A stretch of 21,062 nt of DNA from Candidatus Freyarchaeota archaeon (GCA_030587365.1 JAUQZE010000008.1:1-21062); one strand, 5' to 3'. Positions 1-7,554 are shown, counted from the first letter of the stretch. Notes: generated by a model from the letters alone, not told the origin. A program made the numbers and translations.

Positions 1-194
1 CTCTTCGAGATCTGGTATTCCTCAAGGATGCTTTTCAGGGGGTTGAGGCGCCAGCATCGTATGATCTCCAGGTTCTTTTGGGCGTATTCCGAGAGCCCTT
101 CAAGGTCTGCGGAGGTGATCCCCACCAGACGCTTCCGAAAAAGCAAAAAGGACTGGTCACTATTATTACTACTCGTAGGCTTGGATTGTTTCAT
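1..194 (-). CDS. Hypothetical protein, N-terminal part, runs off left edge
   Basis: A minus-strand frame opens with ATG at 194 and stays open for 64 codons to the window edge. It begins MKQSKPTSSNNSDQS and continues through a charged, probably helical stretch (for example LEGLSEYAQKNLEI and LKSILEEYQIS). A GGTGA ribosome-binding site lies 5 bases before the ATG, the same SD type used by the small genes at 19128 and 20093. The first 15 residues are polar and low-complexity, so there is no signal peptide. I do not recognise the family. It is divergent from the flavoprotein gene at 346, and the two share an intergenic region of about 150 bases. The reading frame and SD support a real gene, but with only the N-terminus visible no function can be given. 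Confidence 0.5.
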   Translation of the reverse strand, partial: MKQSKPTSSNNSDQSFLLFRKRLVGITSADLEGLSEYAQKNLEIIRCWRLNPLKSILEEYQISK

Positions 195-243
195 TTCAAT
201 CACCGTTTAACCAATTAAGAAACATCCAAGTCTACTTAATTTT

Positions 244-287
244 GCTACTACACAAACGTAGCACCTTGGCAAAATATTAATAAATAG
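244..287 (+). promoter_or_regulatory. Putative promoter/operator of the flavoprotein operon
   Basis: An inverted repeat GCTAC (244-248) / GTAGC (258-262) precedes an AT-rich TATA-like stretch, AATATTAATAAATAG (about 273-287). A start site about 25 bases downstream would leave a leader of roughly 40 bases that includes the GGAGG before the ATG at 346. The repeat could bind a regulator, but its arms are only five bases long. Confidence 0.35.
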
Positions 288-345
288 TATCAGTAAAAAG
301 TAAACCGTTTCCCGCTAAGAAACAAACAAGCGTGGAGGAAAAATA

Positions 346-1824
346 ATGAGTTATAAACCAGTAACAAAGAAAATAGTTGAAGCATTAGAAAACATCGTCG
401 GAAAAGAATACGTCAACGACAGCGTTCCAATGCGCTACGCCTATGTTTCAAAGGGAATAATGGGCCTCGAATCCACACCCGCGGAAGTAATAGTACGCCC
501 AAAAAATGTGGAAGAAATACAAAAAGTACTCATGCTAGCCAACGAAAACAAAACCCCAGTAACACCAGTAGCCGGAGGACTAAGCGGAGGATTCGCCTCA
601 CCACTTATAACACCCAGCGGAATACTACTCGACCTCTCAAGAATGGACCGAATACTAGAAGTAGACACGGACGCCAGATACATGGTCGTCGAACCCGGAG
701 TACGAAGCGGAACAGTCTGGGCATACTTCAGAAAAAACTACCCAGAATGGGCACCACCAGTCCCGGACGGCGCACCACCCGCAGCAACAGTCATGGGAGA
801 CGCTCTTGAAAGAGGATTCAGCATGGTAACAGGAAGATACGGTCCTCAGGCAGACATGATACTGTCAACCGAAGTAGTAGTACCCACAGGTGACATAATT
901 TACACGGGAAGCTGGGCCTTACCCGGAGCAAAACCCTTCTACAAGTGGGGAATCGGACCAGACATTGGGGGATTATTCCTGGGAGCACAAGGTACAATGG
1001 GAGTCGTCACCAAAGCCGCAGTAAAAATTGTGCCCCATCCACACTATAAAACAGTAGTGGTATACGGGATGGACAATCCCTATGATATGCAGGATGCTAC
1101 ACTGGAAGTATCCAAGTATGAGATGGGCATAGCAGACCACTGCGTTATGGTCCAAGGAGGAAATTGGCCTTTGGTCATGGCTAGGTGGCCTCAAGATAAG
1201 GTTCCTACGGACTTTGAGTTTTACAAGAAGGCGGGCTTTTCCGAGTGGTGGATGAACTTCGAGGTGTGGGCGCATAGCCAAGAGGAATTAGACTTTGTAA
1301 CCAAGAGAATTAATGAAATCATGAAAGGCTATGAGGCGAAAACTGGTCATAGTCTACCAGAACAGAAGCTTCACCCCAAACAGATAGCAAGTAGATTAAA
1401 GAAGCCCAATAAGATAGCTGTTCCGTACTCCCTGTGGAATGCGGGGTTTCTGTTTATCACGTGGTACACGCCTTGGAAAGACTGCGCTGAGTTCGCTGAA
1501 ATCTACAACGAGAAAATGGTTGAACATGGGTTTCCACCGGTTATGTGGATAGCGAGCATAGACCACTGCCGGCAAGCTATATGTATGCCAATAGTATGCT
1601 ACGATGCCACTAAACCAGACGATGTGGATAAAGTCCAAGATTTAAACCGTGAAACTACTGAGATATTCATGGAGAAAGGTTGGGTGGAGTACAGGCCGGA
1701 TCCATACGTGCATGCCCCAATGATGTATGGCAGAGCAGAGACTTATCATAAAATTCTCAAGAAGATAAGGGCGATATGGGATCCAAACTACATCATGCAT
1801 CCTGGAAGACTCGCGATTCCTTAG
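346..1824 (+). CDS. FAD-linked oxidoreductase, GlcD/VAO type
   Basis: This 492-residue flavoprotein probably oxidises a hydroxy-acid or alcohol and passes electrons to the iron-sulfur protein encoded next. Residues about 45-225 form a PCMH-type FAD-binding domain: PVTPVAGGLSGG, ILLDLSRMDRILEVD, YMVVEPGV and GAQGTMGVVTKAAVKIVP. The segment PPAATVMGDALERG followed by YGPQADMILSTEVVVPTGD resembles the vanillyl-alcohol oxidase/4-cresol dehydrogenase branch as much as GlcD. The C-terminal half is the cap domain and ends with WDPNYIMHPGRL, a typical family ending. A GGAGG lies 7 bases before the ATG. The iron-sulfur gene starts 12 bases after the stop, and its SD overlaps this stop codon. Up to about position 1020 the coding strand is A/C-rich, then it turns G/T-rich. 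Substrate unknown; D-lactate, 2-hydroxyglutarate or glycolate are family options. Confidence 0.88.
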   Translation: MSYKPVTKKIVEALENIVGKEYVNDSVPMRYAYVSKGIMGLESTPAEVIVRPKNVEEIQKVLMLANENKTPVTPVAGGLSGGFASPLITPSGILLDLSRMDRILEVDTDARYMVVEPGVRSGTVWAYFRKNYPEWAPPVPDGAPPAATVMGDALERGFSMVTGRYGPQADMILSTEVVVPTGDIIYTGSWALPGAKPFYKWGIGPDIGGLFLGAQGTMGVVTKAAVKIVPHPHYKTVVVYGMDNPYDMQDATLEVSKYEMGIADHCVMVQGGNWPLVMARWPQDKVPTDFEFYKKAGFSEWWMNFEVWAHSQEELDFVTKRINEIMKGYEAKTGHSLPEQKLHPKQIASRLKKPNKIAVPYSLWNAGFLFITWYTPWKDCAEFAEIYNEKMVEHGFPPVMWIASIDHCRQAICMPIVCYDATKPDDVDKVQDLNRETTEIFMEKGWVEYRPDPYVHAPMMYGRAETYHKILKKIRAIWDPNYIMHPGRLAIP

Positions 1825-1836
1825 GAGGTTAATAAA

Positions 1837-3108
1837 ATGGAAAGATTAGATAAAATGAAAAAACAAATCTACCGATGTATTCACTGTGGAGCTTGTAGGT
1901 TTGCGTATTCGGGTGAACCGGACAGAGCAGGTATAGGTGAGCATGAAGGCACTCTCTACGAAGGTATAGTGTTAGGGTGTCCTGCTGGAAGAAGTAAGGA
2001 GTGGGAAGGCTTTTACAACTCTGGGAAAATGTGGATGGCGAGAGCTGTTTTGGAAGAAGACCTTGTGCCAGACGAAGCGATGAGAGACATCATATTTCAA
2101 TGCACTACGTGTGGAAACTGTGCAGCACAATGTGAAAACAAGATTCCTACCGTCGATGTGATTGAAGCCCTAAGAGCTACGCTGGTAGAAAAGGGCATAC
2201 CCCTCGGACCAAAAACCGCAGGGCTAGGCAAAAACATTAAAGAGAAGAACAACCCGTACAACGAACCGCACGCAGAAAGAACCAGTTGGTTCAAGGGAAA
2301 GAAAACTAAAACCGCTAAAACCGCCTACTTCGTGGGATGTACCGGAGCGTATAGAATCAAGAATGTTGCTGAAGCTACGGAGCGTCTGTTTAGAAAAATT
2401 GGGGAACCGTTAGCAGTATTAGAAGATGAGGTATGCTGTGGCTCACCGTTGTTTAGAACTGGACAGATAGATGAAGCATTAAGAGTTATGCGTCAAAATA
2501 TTGAAACATTCAAGCAATACAAAACAGTAGTGTTTAGCTGCGCGGGGTGTTACAGAACATTTAAGGTAGACTATCCAAAATACTCGGGAAAACCGCTACC
2601 GTTCAAACCCGTACACACGCTAGAGTACATAGCGGACTTGATGAAACAGGGAAAACTCAAAATAACAAAAGAGTTCAATAAGAAAGTCACGTGGCATGAC
2701 CCCTGCCACCTCACGAGACACATTGCAGATGACATAGAAAAGAGACGCCTAGAGGAGAGCAAGAACTGGTTCATGGATACTAGAGCAATAGAGAAAGAGA
2801 AGGAAGCGTGGTATGAGCTCCCAAGATATGTGCTTAGCCAAATTCCAGGCGTGAAGTTCGTAGAAATGTACAGAATCAAAGAAAACACTTGGTGCTGTGG
2901 TGCGGGTGGAGGTGTCAAAACCCAGTACCCAGAGCTAGCCATTGATACGGTGAAGGAGAGAATTAAGGAAGCTGAAGCGACGGGAGCTGAAGCAATAGTT
3001 ACTTCGTGTCCGTTCTGTTTCCTCAACCTTAGGGATGGCATCAAAGAGACCGGCAGCAAGTTAGAATTGTATGAGCTGATTGAGCTTTTGGATTCCTTGG
3101 TTAGTTGA
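1837..3108 (+). CDS. (Fe-S)-binding oxidoreductase with CCG domains, GlcF/HdrD type
   Basis: This 423-residue protein is the likely electron-transfer partner of the flavoprotein at 346, from which it is separated by 12 bases. The N-terminus has two cysteine clusters: C14xxC17xxC20 with C48-Pro, and the classic C89TTC92GNC95AAQC99. The first cluster is stretched, because its fourth cysteine lies 28 residues away instead of three. Two CCG (cysteine-rich) domains follow: GCTGAYR with CCGSPL and SCAGCYR, then HDPCHLTRH with WCCGAGGG and SCPFC. This layout matches GlcF, HdrD and LutA-like proteins, in which CCG domains bind non-cubane clusters or interact with quinone or disulfide. No membrane segment is visible, so it is probably cytoplasmic. 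The SD TAGGAGG overlaps the previous stop codon, which suggests translational coupling. Confidence 0.88.
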   Translation: MERLDKMKKQIYRCIHCGACRFAYSGEPDRAGIGEHEGTLYEGIVLGCPAGRSKEWEGFYNSGKMWMARAVLEEDLVPDEAMRDIIFQCTTCGNCAAQCENKIPTVDVIEALRATLVEKGIPLGPKTAGLGKNIKEKNNPYNEPHAERTSWFKGKKTKTAKTAYFVGCTGAYRIKNVAEATERLFRKIGEPLAVLEDEVCCGSPLFRTGQIDEALRVMRQNIETFKQYKTVVFSCAGCYRTFKVDYPKYSGKPLPFKPVHTLEYIADLMKQGKLKITKEFNKKVTWHDPCHLTRHIADDIEKRRLEESKNWFMDTRAIEKEKEAWYELPRYVLSQIPGVKFVEMYRIKENTWCCGAGGGVKTQYPELAIDTVKERIKEAEATGAEAIVTSCPFCFLNLRDGIKETGSKLELYELIELLDSLVS

Positions 3109-3118
3109 GCTATTTCCC

Positions 3119-3150
3119 CACTTTTTTCCTTTCTTTATTATTTTTCTTTA
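3119..3150 (+). terminator. T-rich termination tract after the flavoprotein/Fe-S operon
   Basis: Immediately after the stop at 3108 the plus strand carries runs of T: TTTTTT, TTTCTTT, TTTTT and CTTT within about 30 bases, with no convincing hairpin. Archaeal RNA polymerase terminates at such tracts, so this probably ends the operon before the regulator gene at 3173. Confidence 0.5.
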
Positions 3151-3172
3151 GTAATTTTCCTATTTATTTGGT

Positions 3173-4105
3173 ATGGTGATTTTGTTGGATGTTGAACGGG
3201 CTGGGGCTGAACTGGCTATAGGGGTATTGGCAAGTAAGAATCGCCAAGCGTTGATGAATTTGCTCTTTGAGAATAAGAGGTTGAATTTTGACTCTTTAAT
3301 GGAGCGGCTCGGTTTTGAGCGCGATTTTGCTTCCAAGTTTAAGAAAAGGTATCTGGATCCCCTTACCAAATCGGGATTTATTGGGACTGATAATGGCAAT
3401 TTTGTTTTGACTCCACTGGGTTTTCTGGCTATGGACTTGTTTGGTGATATTGATTGTTTAAAATTGTATGGTAAGTTGCGCTACTTGTTGGCTTTGGAGA
3501 CTCCCAAGACTAACAATCAGATAACGCGTTTTTTGGGTGTGAGTAGACGCACGGGTTGGTCCCAGTTGGAGAAGCTCCGAGAAATGGGATTTGTGAAAAC
3601 GGTTAAGATTCACTACAAACTCAGGAACGATGTTGAGTTGGATTTTGACCAGCTGCCCGGTTACCTGAAAAAGATTGTTAAAATTATGGGTGAGAAGGCG
3701 GTTATTCCTGCTGATATTGCGCGCGTTAAGGGGCAGAAGGAGAGTTCCATTTATTCACGGATGTCAGAACTCATGAGATTGGGGTTTGTAGAATACGCGG
3801 GCCCCCAGCCTCCTCCCGAGAATATTTTCCACATTTACCACAAGCTTACCCGAAAGGGGGTCGAGATCGCTCAAAGGATCAAATCTTTTGAAAACGTGCT
3901 ACTTTGCATGTGGTGTATCGCTGAACTTCTGTCTGAAAATGGCAGAGTTGACGAATTGAAGATTTGGGAGTCCTGCAGCAGGAAGATTGAGAATGTTAAC
4001 AGTTTTGAGACCCGCAGAGCGATTAACGTACTGCGCTTGGCTAATGTAATCGAAGGAAATAAACTGGAAGGATACACCCTCCCCCAAAAAAATAATGCTA
4101 ATTAA
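3173..4105 (+). CDS. Multi-winged-helix transcriptional regulator
   Basis: This 310-residue protein contains at least two, probably three, winged-helix DNA-binding units. Residues about 23-75 read as a helix-turn-helix plus wing (ALMNLLFENKRLNFDSLMER, then YLDPLTKSGFIGTDNGNFVLT). Residues about 100-150 repeat the pattern (RYLLALETPKTNNQITRFLG, RRTGWSQLEKLREMGFVKTV), and residues about 175-230 do so again (AVIPADIARVKGQKESSIYS, MSELMRLGFVEYAG, HKLTRKGVEIAQ). No ligand domain or membrane segment is seen. It lies between the flavoprotein operon and the dehydrogenase/hydro-lyase genes, all on the same strand, so local control of either is plausible but unproven. No good SD precedes the ATG, which suggests a leaderless or weakly initiated message. 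The sequence is G/T-rich at the start and A/C-rich at the end. Confidence 0.72.
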   Translation: MVILLDVERAGAELAIGVLASKNRQALMNLLFENKRLNFDSLMERLGFERDFASKFKKRYLDPLTKSGFIGTDNGNFVLTPLGFLAMDLFGDIDCLKLYGKLRYLLALETPKTNNQITRFLGVSRRTGWSQLEKLREMGFVKTVKIHYKLRNDVELDFDQLPGYLKKIVKIMGEKAVIPADIARVKGQKESSIYSRMSELMRLGFVEYAGPQPPPENIFHIYHKLTRKGVEIAQRIKSFENVLLCMWCIAELLSENGRVDELKIWESCSRKIENVNSFETRRAINVLRLANVIEGNKLEGYTLPQKNNAN

Positions 4106-4183
4106 CTAGTTAAGTAATGTTCAGCCTTTCTGTTAGAAATAGTCTGTGAACGTTTACTGTTTTTAGAATTATGGTTAAAATCA

Positions 4184-4209
4184 GTTGAACATAATACTTA
4201 TATGTTAAC
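4184..4209 (+). promoter_or_regulatory. Inverted repeat over the TATA region of the dehydrogenase gene
   Basis: GTTGAACAT (4184-4192) and ATGTTAAC (4202-4209) form a near-perfect inverted repeat around the TATA-like core AATACTTAT. A start site about 25 bases downstream would fall just before the GGAGG at 4230. A regulator bound here would block TBP/TFB. A second short inverted repeat, GTTCA (4119-4123) / TGAAC (4147-4151), shares the GTT-AAC theme. The regulator at 3173 is the obvious candidate ligand, by position only. Confidence 0.4.
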
Positions 4210-4241
4210 GTATTTGCTCCCCTTCTTACGGAGGAATGCTT

Positions 4242-5372
4242 TTGACCCTGACTTACAAGATTGTGGTTTTTCCTGGTGATGGAGTAGGTAGGGAAGTTGT
4301 TCCAGAAACCGTAAAGGTTCTGAAGGCGGCTAGAGACACTGTTACCGGTTTTGATTTCGATTTTGTAGAGTTTCCCTGCGGCGGTAAGTACTACTTGGAG
4401 AGTGGAAAGGAGTGGCCTGATGAGGCTTGGGAGGCCTGCAAAAGTTCTGACGCAGTTCTTTTCGGGGCAATTGGGTATCCTGGTGCGGTTAAGCCTAATG
4501 GTGTTCTTGCGGGTATAGATATTTTGCTGGGTTTAAGGTTCGATTTGGATCTCTATGCTAATTTAAGACCCGCTAAGTTGTTTGATGGAGTTGAGTCTCG
4601 AATTTTGGACAAGGGTCCTAAAGATGTGGACTTCATGGTGGTCAGAGAGAATACTGAGGGGCTGTACGTACCTATTAGGGGTATGCTAAGCAGGGGAGGA
4701 GTTGATGAACTTGCTGTGGATGTCAGGGTGATTACTCGAAAGGGTACTGAACGGATTGTTCGTTACGCATTTGAATTGTGTATGAGGCGTAATGGTGCCC
4801 CCGGTGATGGTAAGAAGCGTGTGACCTGTGTGGATAAGAGTAACGTGTTGGACGGATGTAGATTCTTCAGAAAAATTTACGACGAAATAGCAGAGGGTTA
4901 CGGGAAGGTTCAGAGGGACTACGTGTACGTGGACGCTATGACCCAGTGGATGATTAGAGCCCCTGAACACTATGATGTGGTGGTGACATCAAATTTCCAG
5001 GGCGATATACTCTCCGATCTTTCCTCGGTACTAATTGGGGGAATGGGTATGGCTCCTAGCGCGAATGTTGGTGAGAGATACGGGTTGTTTGAGCCGGTTC
5101 ACGGCAGTGCTCCCGATATTGCGGGTCAAAGGAAAGCGAATCCAATAGGCTCCATTCTTTCCGGCAAAATGATGCTCGAATGGTTGGCTCTAAAGCACGG
5201 CGATAAAGCATGTGAAAGAACAGCCGCTAAAATCGAAGAAGCCGTCTCCAGCGTTCTGAGTGAGGAGAATATTAGAACACCGGATTTGTGCTACGGAAAG
5301 TATAGTGGTGTAACTCCAAGTACGACTTCTGAGGTTGGAGACGCTATAGTAGAGAAAATTGAAAAGTCTTAA
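4242..5372 (+). CDS. NAD-type isocitrate/isopropylmalate dehydrogenase family enzyme
   Basis: This beta-decarboxylating dehydrogenase oxidises a 2-hydroxy-3-carboxy acid to a 2-oxoacid plus CO2. Signatures in order: VFPGDGVGREVVPE near the N-terminus, LDLYANLRPAKLF (substrate arginines), FMVVRENTEGLY, DKSN (catalytic lysine region), FQGDILSDLSS (metal-binding aspartates) and EPVHGSAPDIAGQ with ANPIGSIL. The Asp in GSAPD favours NAD, since NADP enzymes usually carry Lys/Tyr there. The exact substrate (isopropylmalate, isocitrate, homoisocitrate, malate or tartrate) cannot be read. I place the start at TTG 4242, because GGAGG at 4230-4234 is 7 bases before it; the in-frame ATG at 4236 lies one base from the SD. 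It precedes a LeuCD-like hydro-lyase, which supports a chain-isomerisation then oxidative-decarboxylation pathway. No isopropylmalate synthase gene is in the window. Confidence 0.85.
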   Translation: MTLTYKIVVFPGDGVGREVVPETVKVLKAARDTVTGFDFDFVEFPCGGKYYLESGKEWPDEAWEACKSSDAVLFGAIGYPGAVKPNGVLAGIDILLGLRFDLDLYANLRPAKLFDGVESRILDKGPKDVDFMVVRENTEGLYVPIRGMLSRGGVDELAVDVRVITRKGTERIVRYAFELCMRRNGAPGDGKKRVTCVDKSNVLDGCRFFRKIYDEIAEGYGKVQRDYVYVDAMTQWMIRAPEHYDVVVTSNFQGDILSDLSSVLIGGMGMAPSANVGERYGLFEPVHGSAPDIAGQRKANPIGSILSGKMMLEWLALKHGDKACERTAAKIEEAVSSVLSEENIRTPDLCYGKYSGVTPSTTSEVGDAIVEKIEKS

Positions 5373-5487
5373 AATTTGTGAGGGATGATGAAAAATTAAA
5401 AAGCAGGCGGGACTAAGTTAATTGTTCTCAAAACAAAATTATGATAAGAGTAGGTAATTGGTTGCTAACTTTTGGAGGATTTGATTT

Positions 5488-5616
5488 ATGGGAATGACAA
5501 TTTCGGAGAAGATTTTGGCTAGCCACTCTGGCAACAAAAAGGTTAAGCCCGGAGACATTGTTAACGCCAAGATTGACCGCGTCATGGTACACGAGATGCT
5601 CGGAAATCAGCCCTAG
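5488..5616 (+). pseudogene. Detached N-terminus of the hydro-lyase large subunit
   Basis: ATG at 5488 has a GGAGG 9 bases upstream and encodes 42 residues beginning MGMTISEKILASHSG. It continues with VKPGDIVNAKIDRVMVHEML and stops at TAG 5614. This is the standard N-terminus of LeuC/aconitase-family large subunits. The rest of the protein resumes one frame over, near 5636. A second in-frame stop (TAA at 5629) and a TAG at 5624 in the downstream frame lie in between. Joined, the parts would give about 427 residues, the normal family length. Possible explanations are a real frameshift mutation, a sequence error, or an unusual recoding or splicing event. Confidence 0.7.
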
Positions 5617-5635
5617 GCTAGATTAGACTAAGGGA

Positions 5636-6793
5636 TTGACCGGACTGCGTATCGCCCAAATTTATGATGAGCTGGGCTTGAATCGTGTGTGGGACGCGGA
5701 CAAGGTAGTAGCGTTAATAGATCACTGGACTCCTGCCGCAACAGTGGATGAGGCTATTATCCATCAGAAGTGTTTGGAATTCGTGGACAAGTACCATATT
5801 GAGAACTGGTTAGGGATGCGTGAGGGAATCTGCCATGTGGTGTTCCCTCAGAAGGGGTTCGTAAAGCCAGGTGACCTCATTGTGGGAAGTGACTCCCATA
5901 CCACGACTTATGGTGCCCTTGGTGCCTTCAGCACTGGTATAGGCTCAACCGAAATGGCGGTGGTTCTCGCCACTGGCGAATTATGGTTTAAGGTTCCAGC
6001 CACCATAAAGTTTGAGGTTTCGGGCAAAATTCCAAAATTCATTATGGGCAAAGACATCATTCTCAGAATAATTGGAGACATTGGAGTGGAAGGAGCTACC
6101 TACAAAACCATGGAGTACGCTGGTGAGGCTGTCCGAGAGCTGAGTGTTGACGGCAGATTCACTCTAAGCAACATGGCCATAGAAGCAGGAGCCAAGGCTG
6201 GAATAATCGAACCCGACGAGAAAACCATCGAGTGGGTAAAGTCTCGAACAAATGAAAAATTCCAAGTAGTGAGAAACGATCCAGACGCCGAATTCGAGGA
6301 AGTCATAAAAATGGACATTTCCAACCTTGAACCGCAGGTGGCAAGACCGCCAAGCCCCGGCGACGCGGTTCCAGTCTCAGAAGTCGAGGGAATAAAAATA
6401 GACCAAGCATTCTTAGGTTCATGCACAAACGGCAGAATAGAGGACTTGAGGGCAGCAGCAAAAATTGTGAAAGGCAAAAAAATTCCCAGAGGCGTAAGAG
6501 GCATAGTAATTCCCGCCTCCAAAGAGGTCTACACCCAAGCAATGCATGAAGGACTCCTCGACATATTCCTAGAAGCAGGATGCGTGATCTGCAACCCTCA
6601 CTGTGGACCGTGCATAGGAGGAAGCTCCGGTTTGCTGGGACCGGGAGAGGCCTGCATATCCTCTTCTAACAGAAACTTTATTGGAAGAATGGGAAGCAAA
6701 GACAGCAAAGTTTACTTAGCATCCCCCCTAACAGTTGCCGCTTCAGCAGTCAAGGGTGAAATAACCGACCCCAGAAAAGTTAAACAAGCATAA
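5636..6793 (+). CDS. LeuC/aconitase-family hydro-lyase large subunit (body, frame-broken)
   Basis: This 385-residue frame carries nearly the whole large subunit of a 3-isopropylmalate dehydratase/homoaconitase/2,3-dimethylmalate dehydratase-type enzyme, which isomerises or hydrates a hydroxy-di/tricarboxylic acid through a [4Fe-4S] cluster. Visible signatures are VGSDSHTTTYGALGAFSTGIG, SCTNGRIEDL with C263, and CGPCIGG with C323 and C326; these are the three cluster ligands. The first open codon of start type is TTG at 5636, with no proper SD. The true start is probably ATG 5488 in another frame (see the separate entry), so this frame may be translated only by recoding, or not at all. The small subunit follows at 6856. 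The first third of the coding strand is G/T-rich and the last two thirds A/C-rich, changing near 6180. Confidence 0.82.
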   Translation: MTGLRIAQIYDELGLNRVWDADKVVALIDHWTPAATVDEAIIHQKCLEFVDKYHIENWLGMREGICHVVFPQKGFVKPGDLIVGSDSHTTTYGALGAFSTGIGSTEMAVVLATGELWFKVPATIKFEVSGKIPKFIMGKDIILRIIGDIGVEGATYKTMEYAGEAVRELSVDGRFTLSNMAIEAGAKAGIIEPDEKTIEWVKSRTNEKFQVVRNDPDAEFEEVIKMDISNLEPQVARPPSPGDAVPVSEVEGIKIDQAFLGSCTNGRIEDLRAAAKIVKGKKIPRGVRGIVIPASKEVYTQAMHEGLLDIFLEAGCVICNPHCGPCIGGSSGLLGPGEACISSSNRNFIGRMGSKDSKVYLASPLTVAASAVKGEITDPRKVKQA

Positions 6794-6855
6794 CAAAGGA
6801 AAAATTAAATCTGAAAGCAATATTTTACAAACGAAAAATAATGGAGAGAATGTTT

Positions 6856-7383
6856 ATGAATACTGTTATGCGCGGAAAGGTTTGGAAATTTGGAGACAAT
6901 ATTGATACAGACATAATTATTGCCGGACCCTACCTAACCATAAGAGACCCGGACAAACTGGCAAGCCACGCCATGGAGATGGTTAACCCCGAATTCGCGA
7001 AAAACGTGAAACCGGGAGACATTATCGTCGCGGGCAAAAACTTCGGCTGCGGCTCAAGCCGAGAGGAAGCACCCTACGTTCTAAAAAGACTCGGGGTAAG
7101 CGCCATAGTTGCAGATTTCTTCGCAAGAATATTCTACAGAAACGCCATAAACCTCGGAATACCGCTCATAGAGTGCAAAGACGCCGCACAAAAATTCCAA
7201 GAAGGAGACACCATAGAAATCGAGCTCGAAAAAGGAATAGTGAGGAACCCCAGAACCCACGAAGAGCTCCAGGGAACAAAACTCCCAGATTTCCTCATGG
7301 AAATCATAAAAGAAGGAGGAGCCATAGAAGCCCTAAAGAAAAAATTGAAGCAAACACCCGTCCAGAAAAAAGCAAGAAAATAA
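6856..7383 (+). CDS. LeuD/aconitase-family hydro-lyase small subunit
   Basis: This roughly 175-residue swivel-domain subunit pairs with the large subunit ending at 6793. Motifs are KFGDNIDTDIIIAGPYL near the N-terminus, GKNFGCGSSREEAP (active-site loop) and FFARIFYRNAINLGIPL. Length and motifs match LeuD/DmdB-type proteins. I choose ATG 6856 because GGAGAG (6843-6848) lies 7 bases upstream; an in-frame ATG at 6841 overlaps that SD and has none of its own. About 60 bases separate it from the large subunit, so an operon is likely. The C-terminus is a lysine-rich tail (KKKLKQTPVQKKARK). The intact small subunit next to a broken large subunit suggests either recent damage or that the large subunit is still made. 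Confidence 0.88.
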   Translation: MNTVMRGKVWKFGDNIDTDIIIAGPYLTIRDPDKLASHAMEMVNPEFAKNVKPGDIIVAGKNFGCGSSREEAPYVLKRLGVSAIVADFFARIFYRNAINLGIPLIECKDAAQKFQEGDTIEIELEKGIVRNPRTHEELQGTKLPDFLMEIIKEGGAIEALKKKLKQTPVQKKARK

Positions 7384-7440
7384 TAACTGTCCTGAAGCTC
7401 AGACTCACCTTCTCATATATAAAAATATAATAAAAGTAGG

Positions 7441-7554
7441 TTAGTTCAAGGAAAACTCTCTTACTATATGGTTGCTTCTTTTCGGGATTACTTCGTATCC
7501 CATTTTCCTTAACGGTTTTACTAGTTTGTCTTCGCTAACTACCAGCAGCTTCAA
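7441..7554 (-). pseudogene. Truncated HicA toxin
   Basis: A 37-residue frame starts at TTG 7554, overlapping the end of hicB by 20 bases as is usual in hicBA pairs. It reads MKLLVVSEDKLVKPLRKMGY then EVIPKRSNHIV, matching the N-terminal half of the HicA double-stranded-RNA-binding fold, including the catalytic His in SNH. It then ends with REFSLN and a stop. HicA is normally about 60-85 residues; the missing part carries the second beta hairpin and the final helix. The toxin is therefore probably inactive. A translated but harmless fragment cannot be excluded. Confidence 0.65.

Noticed and set aside
28..210. Plus-strand frame of 60 codons at the left edge
   Set aside because: It is antisense to the minus-strand frame starting at ATG 194, which has a GGTGA ribosome-binding site and a more natural protein composition.
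6303..6542. Long minus-strand frames inside the hydro-lyase large-subunit gene
   Set aside because: They are mirror frames of a gene with clear cysteine and motif signatures; their sequence is leucine/serine-rich low complexity.
7173..7430. Plus-strand 85-codon frame rich in Arg and Lys over the small-subunit gene
   Set aside because: It is an out-of-frame reading of the A/C-rich 3' end of the small-subunit gene and has no start signal.
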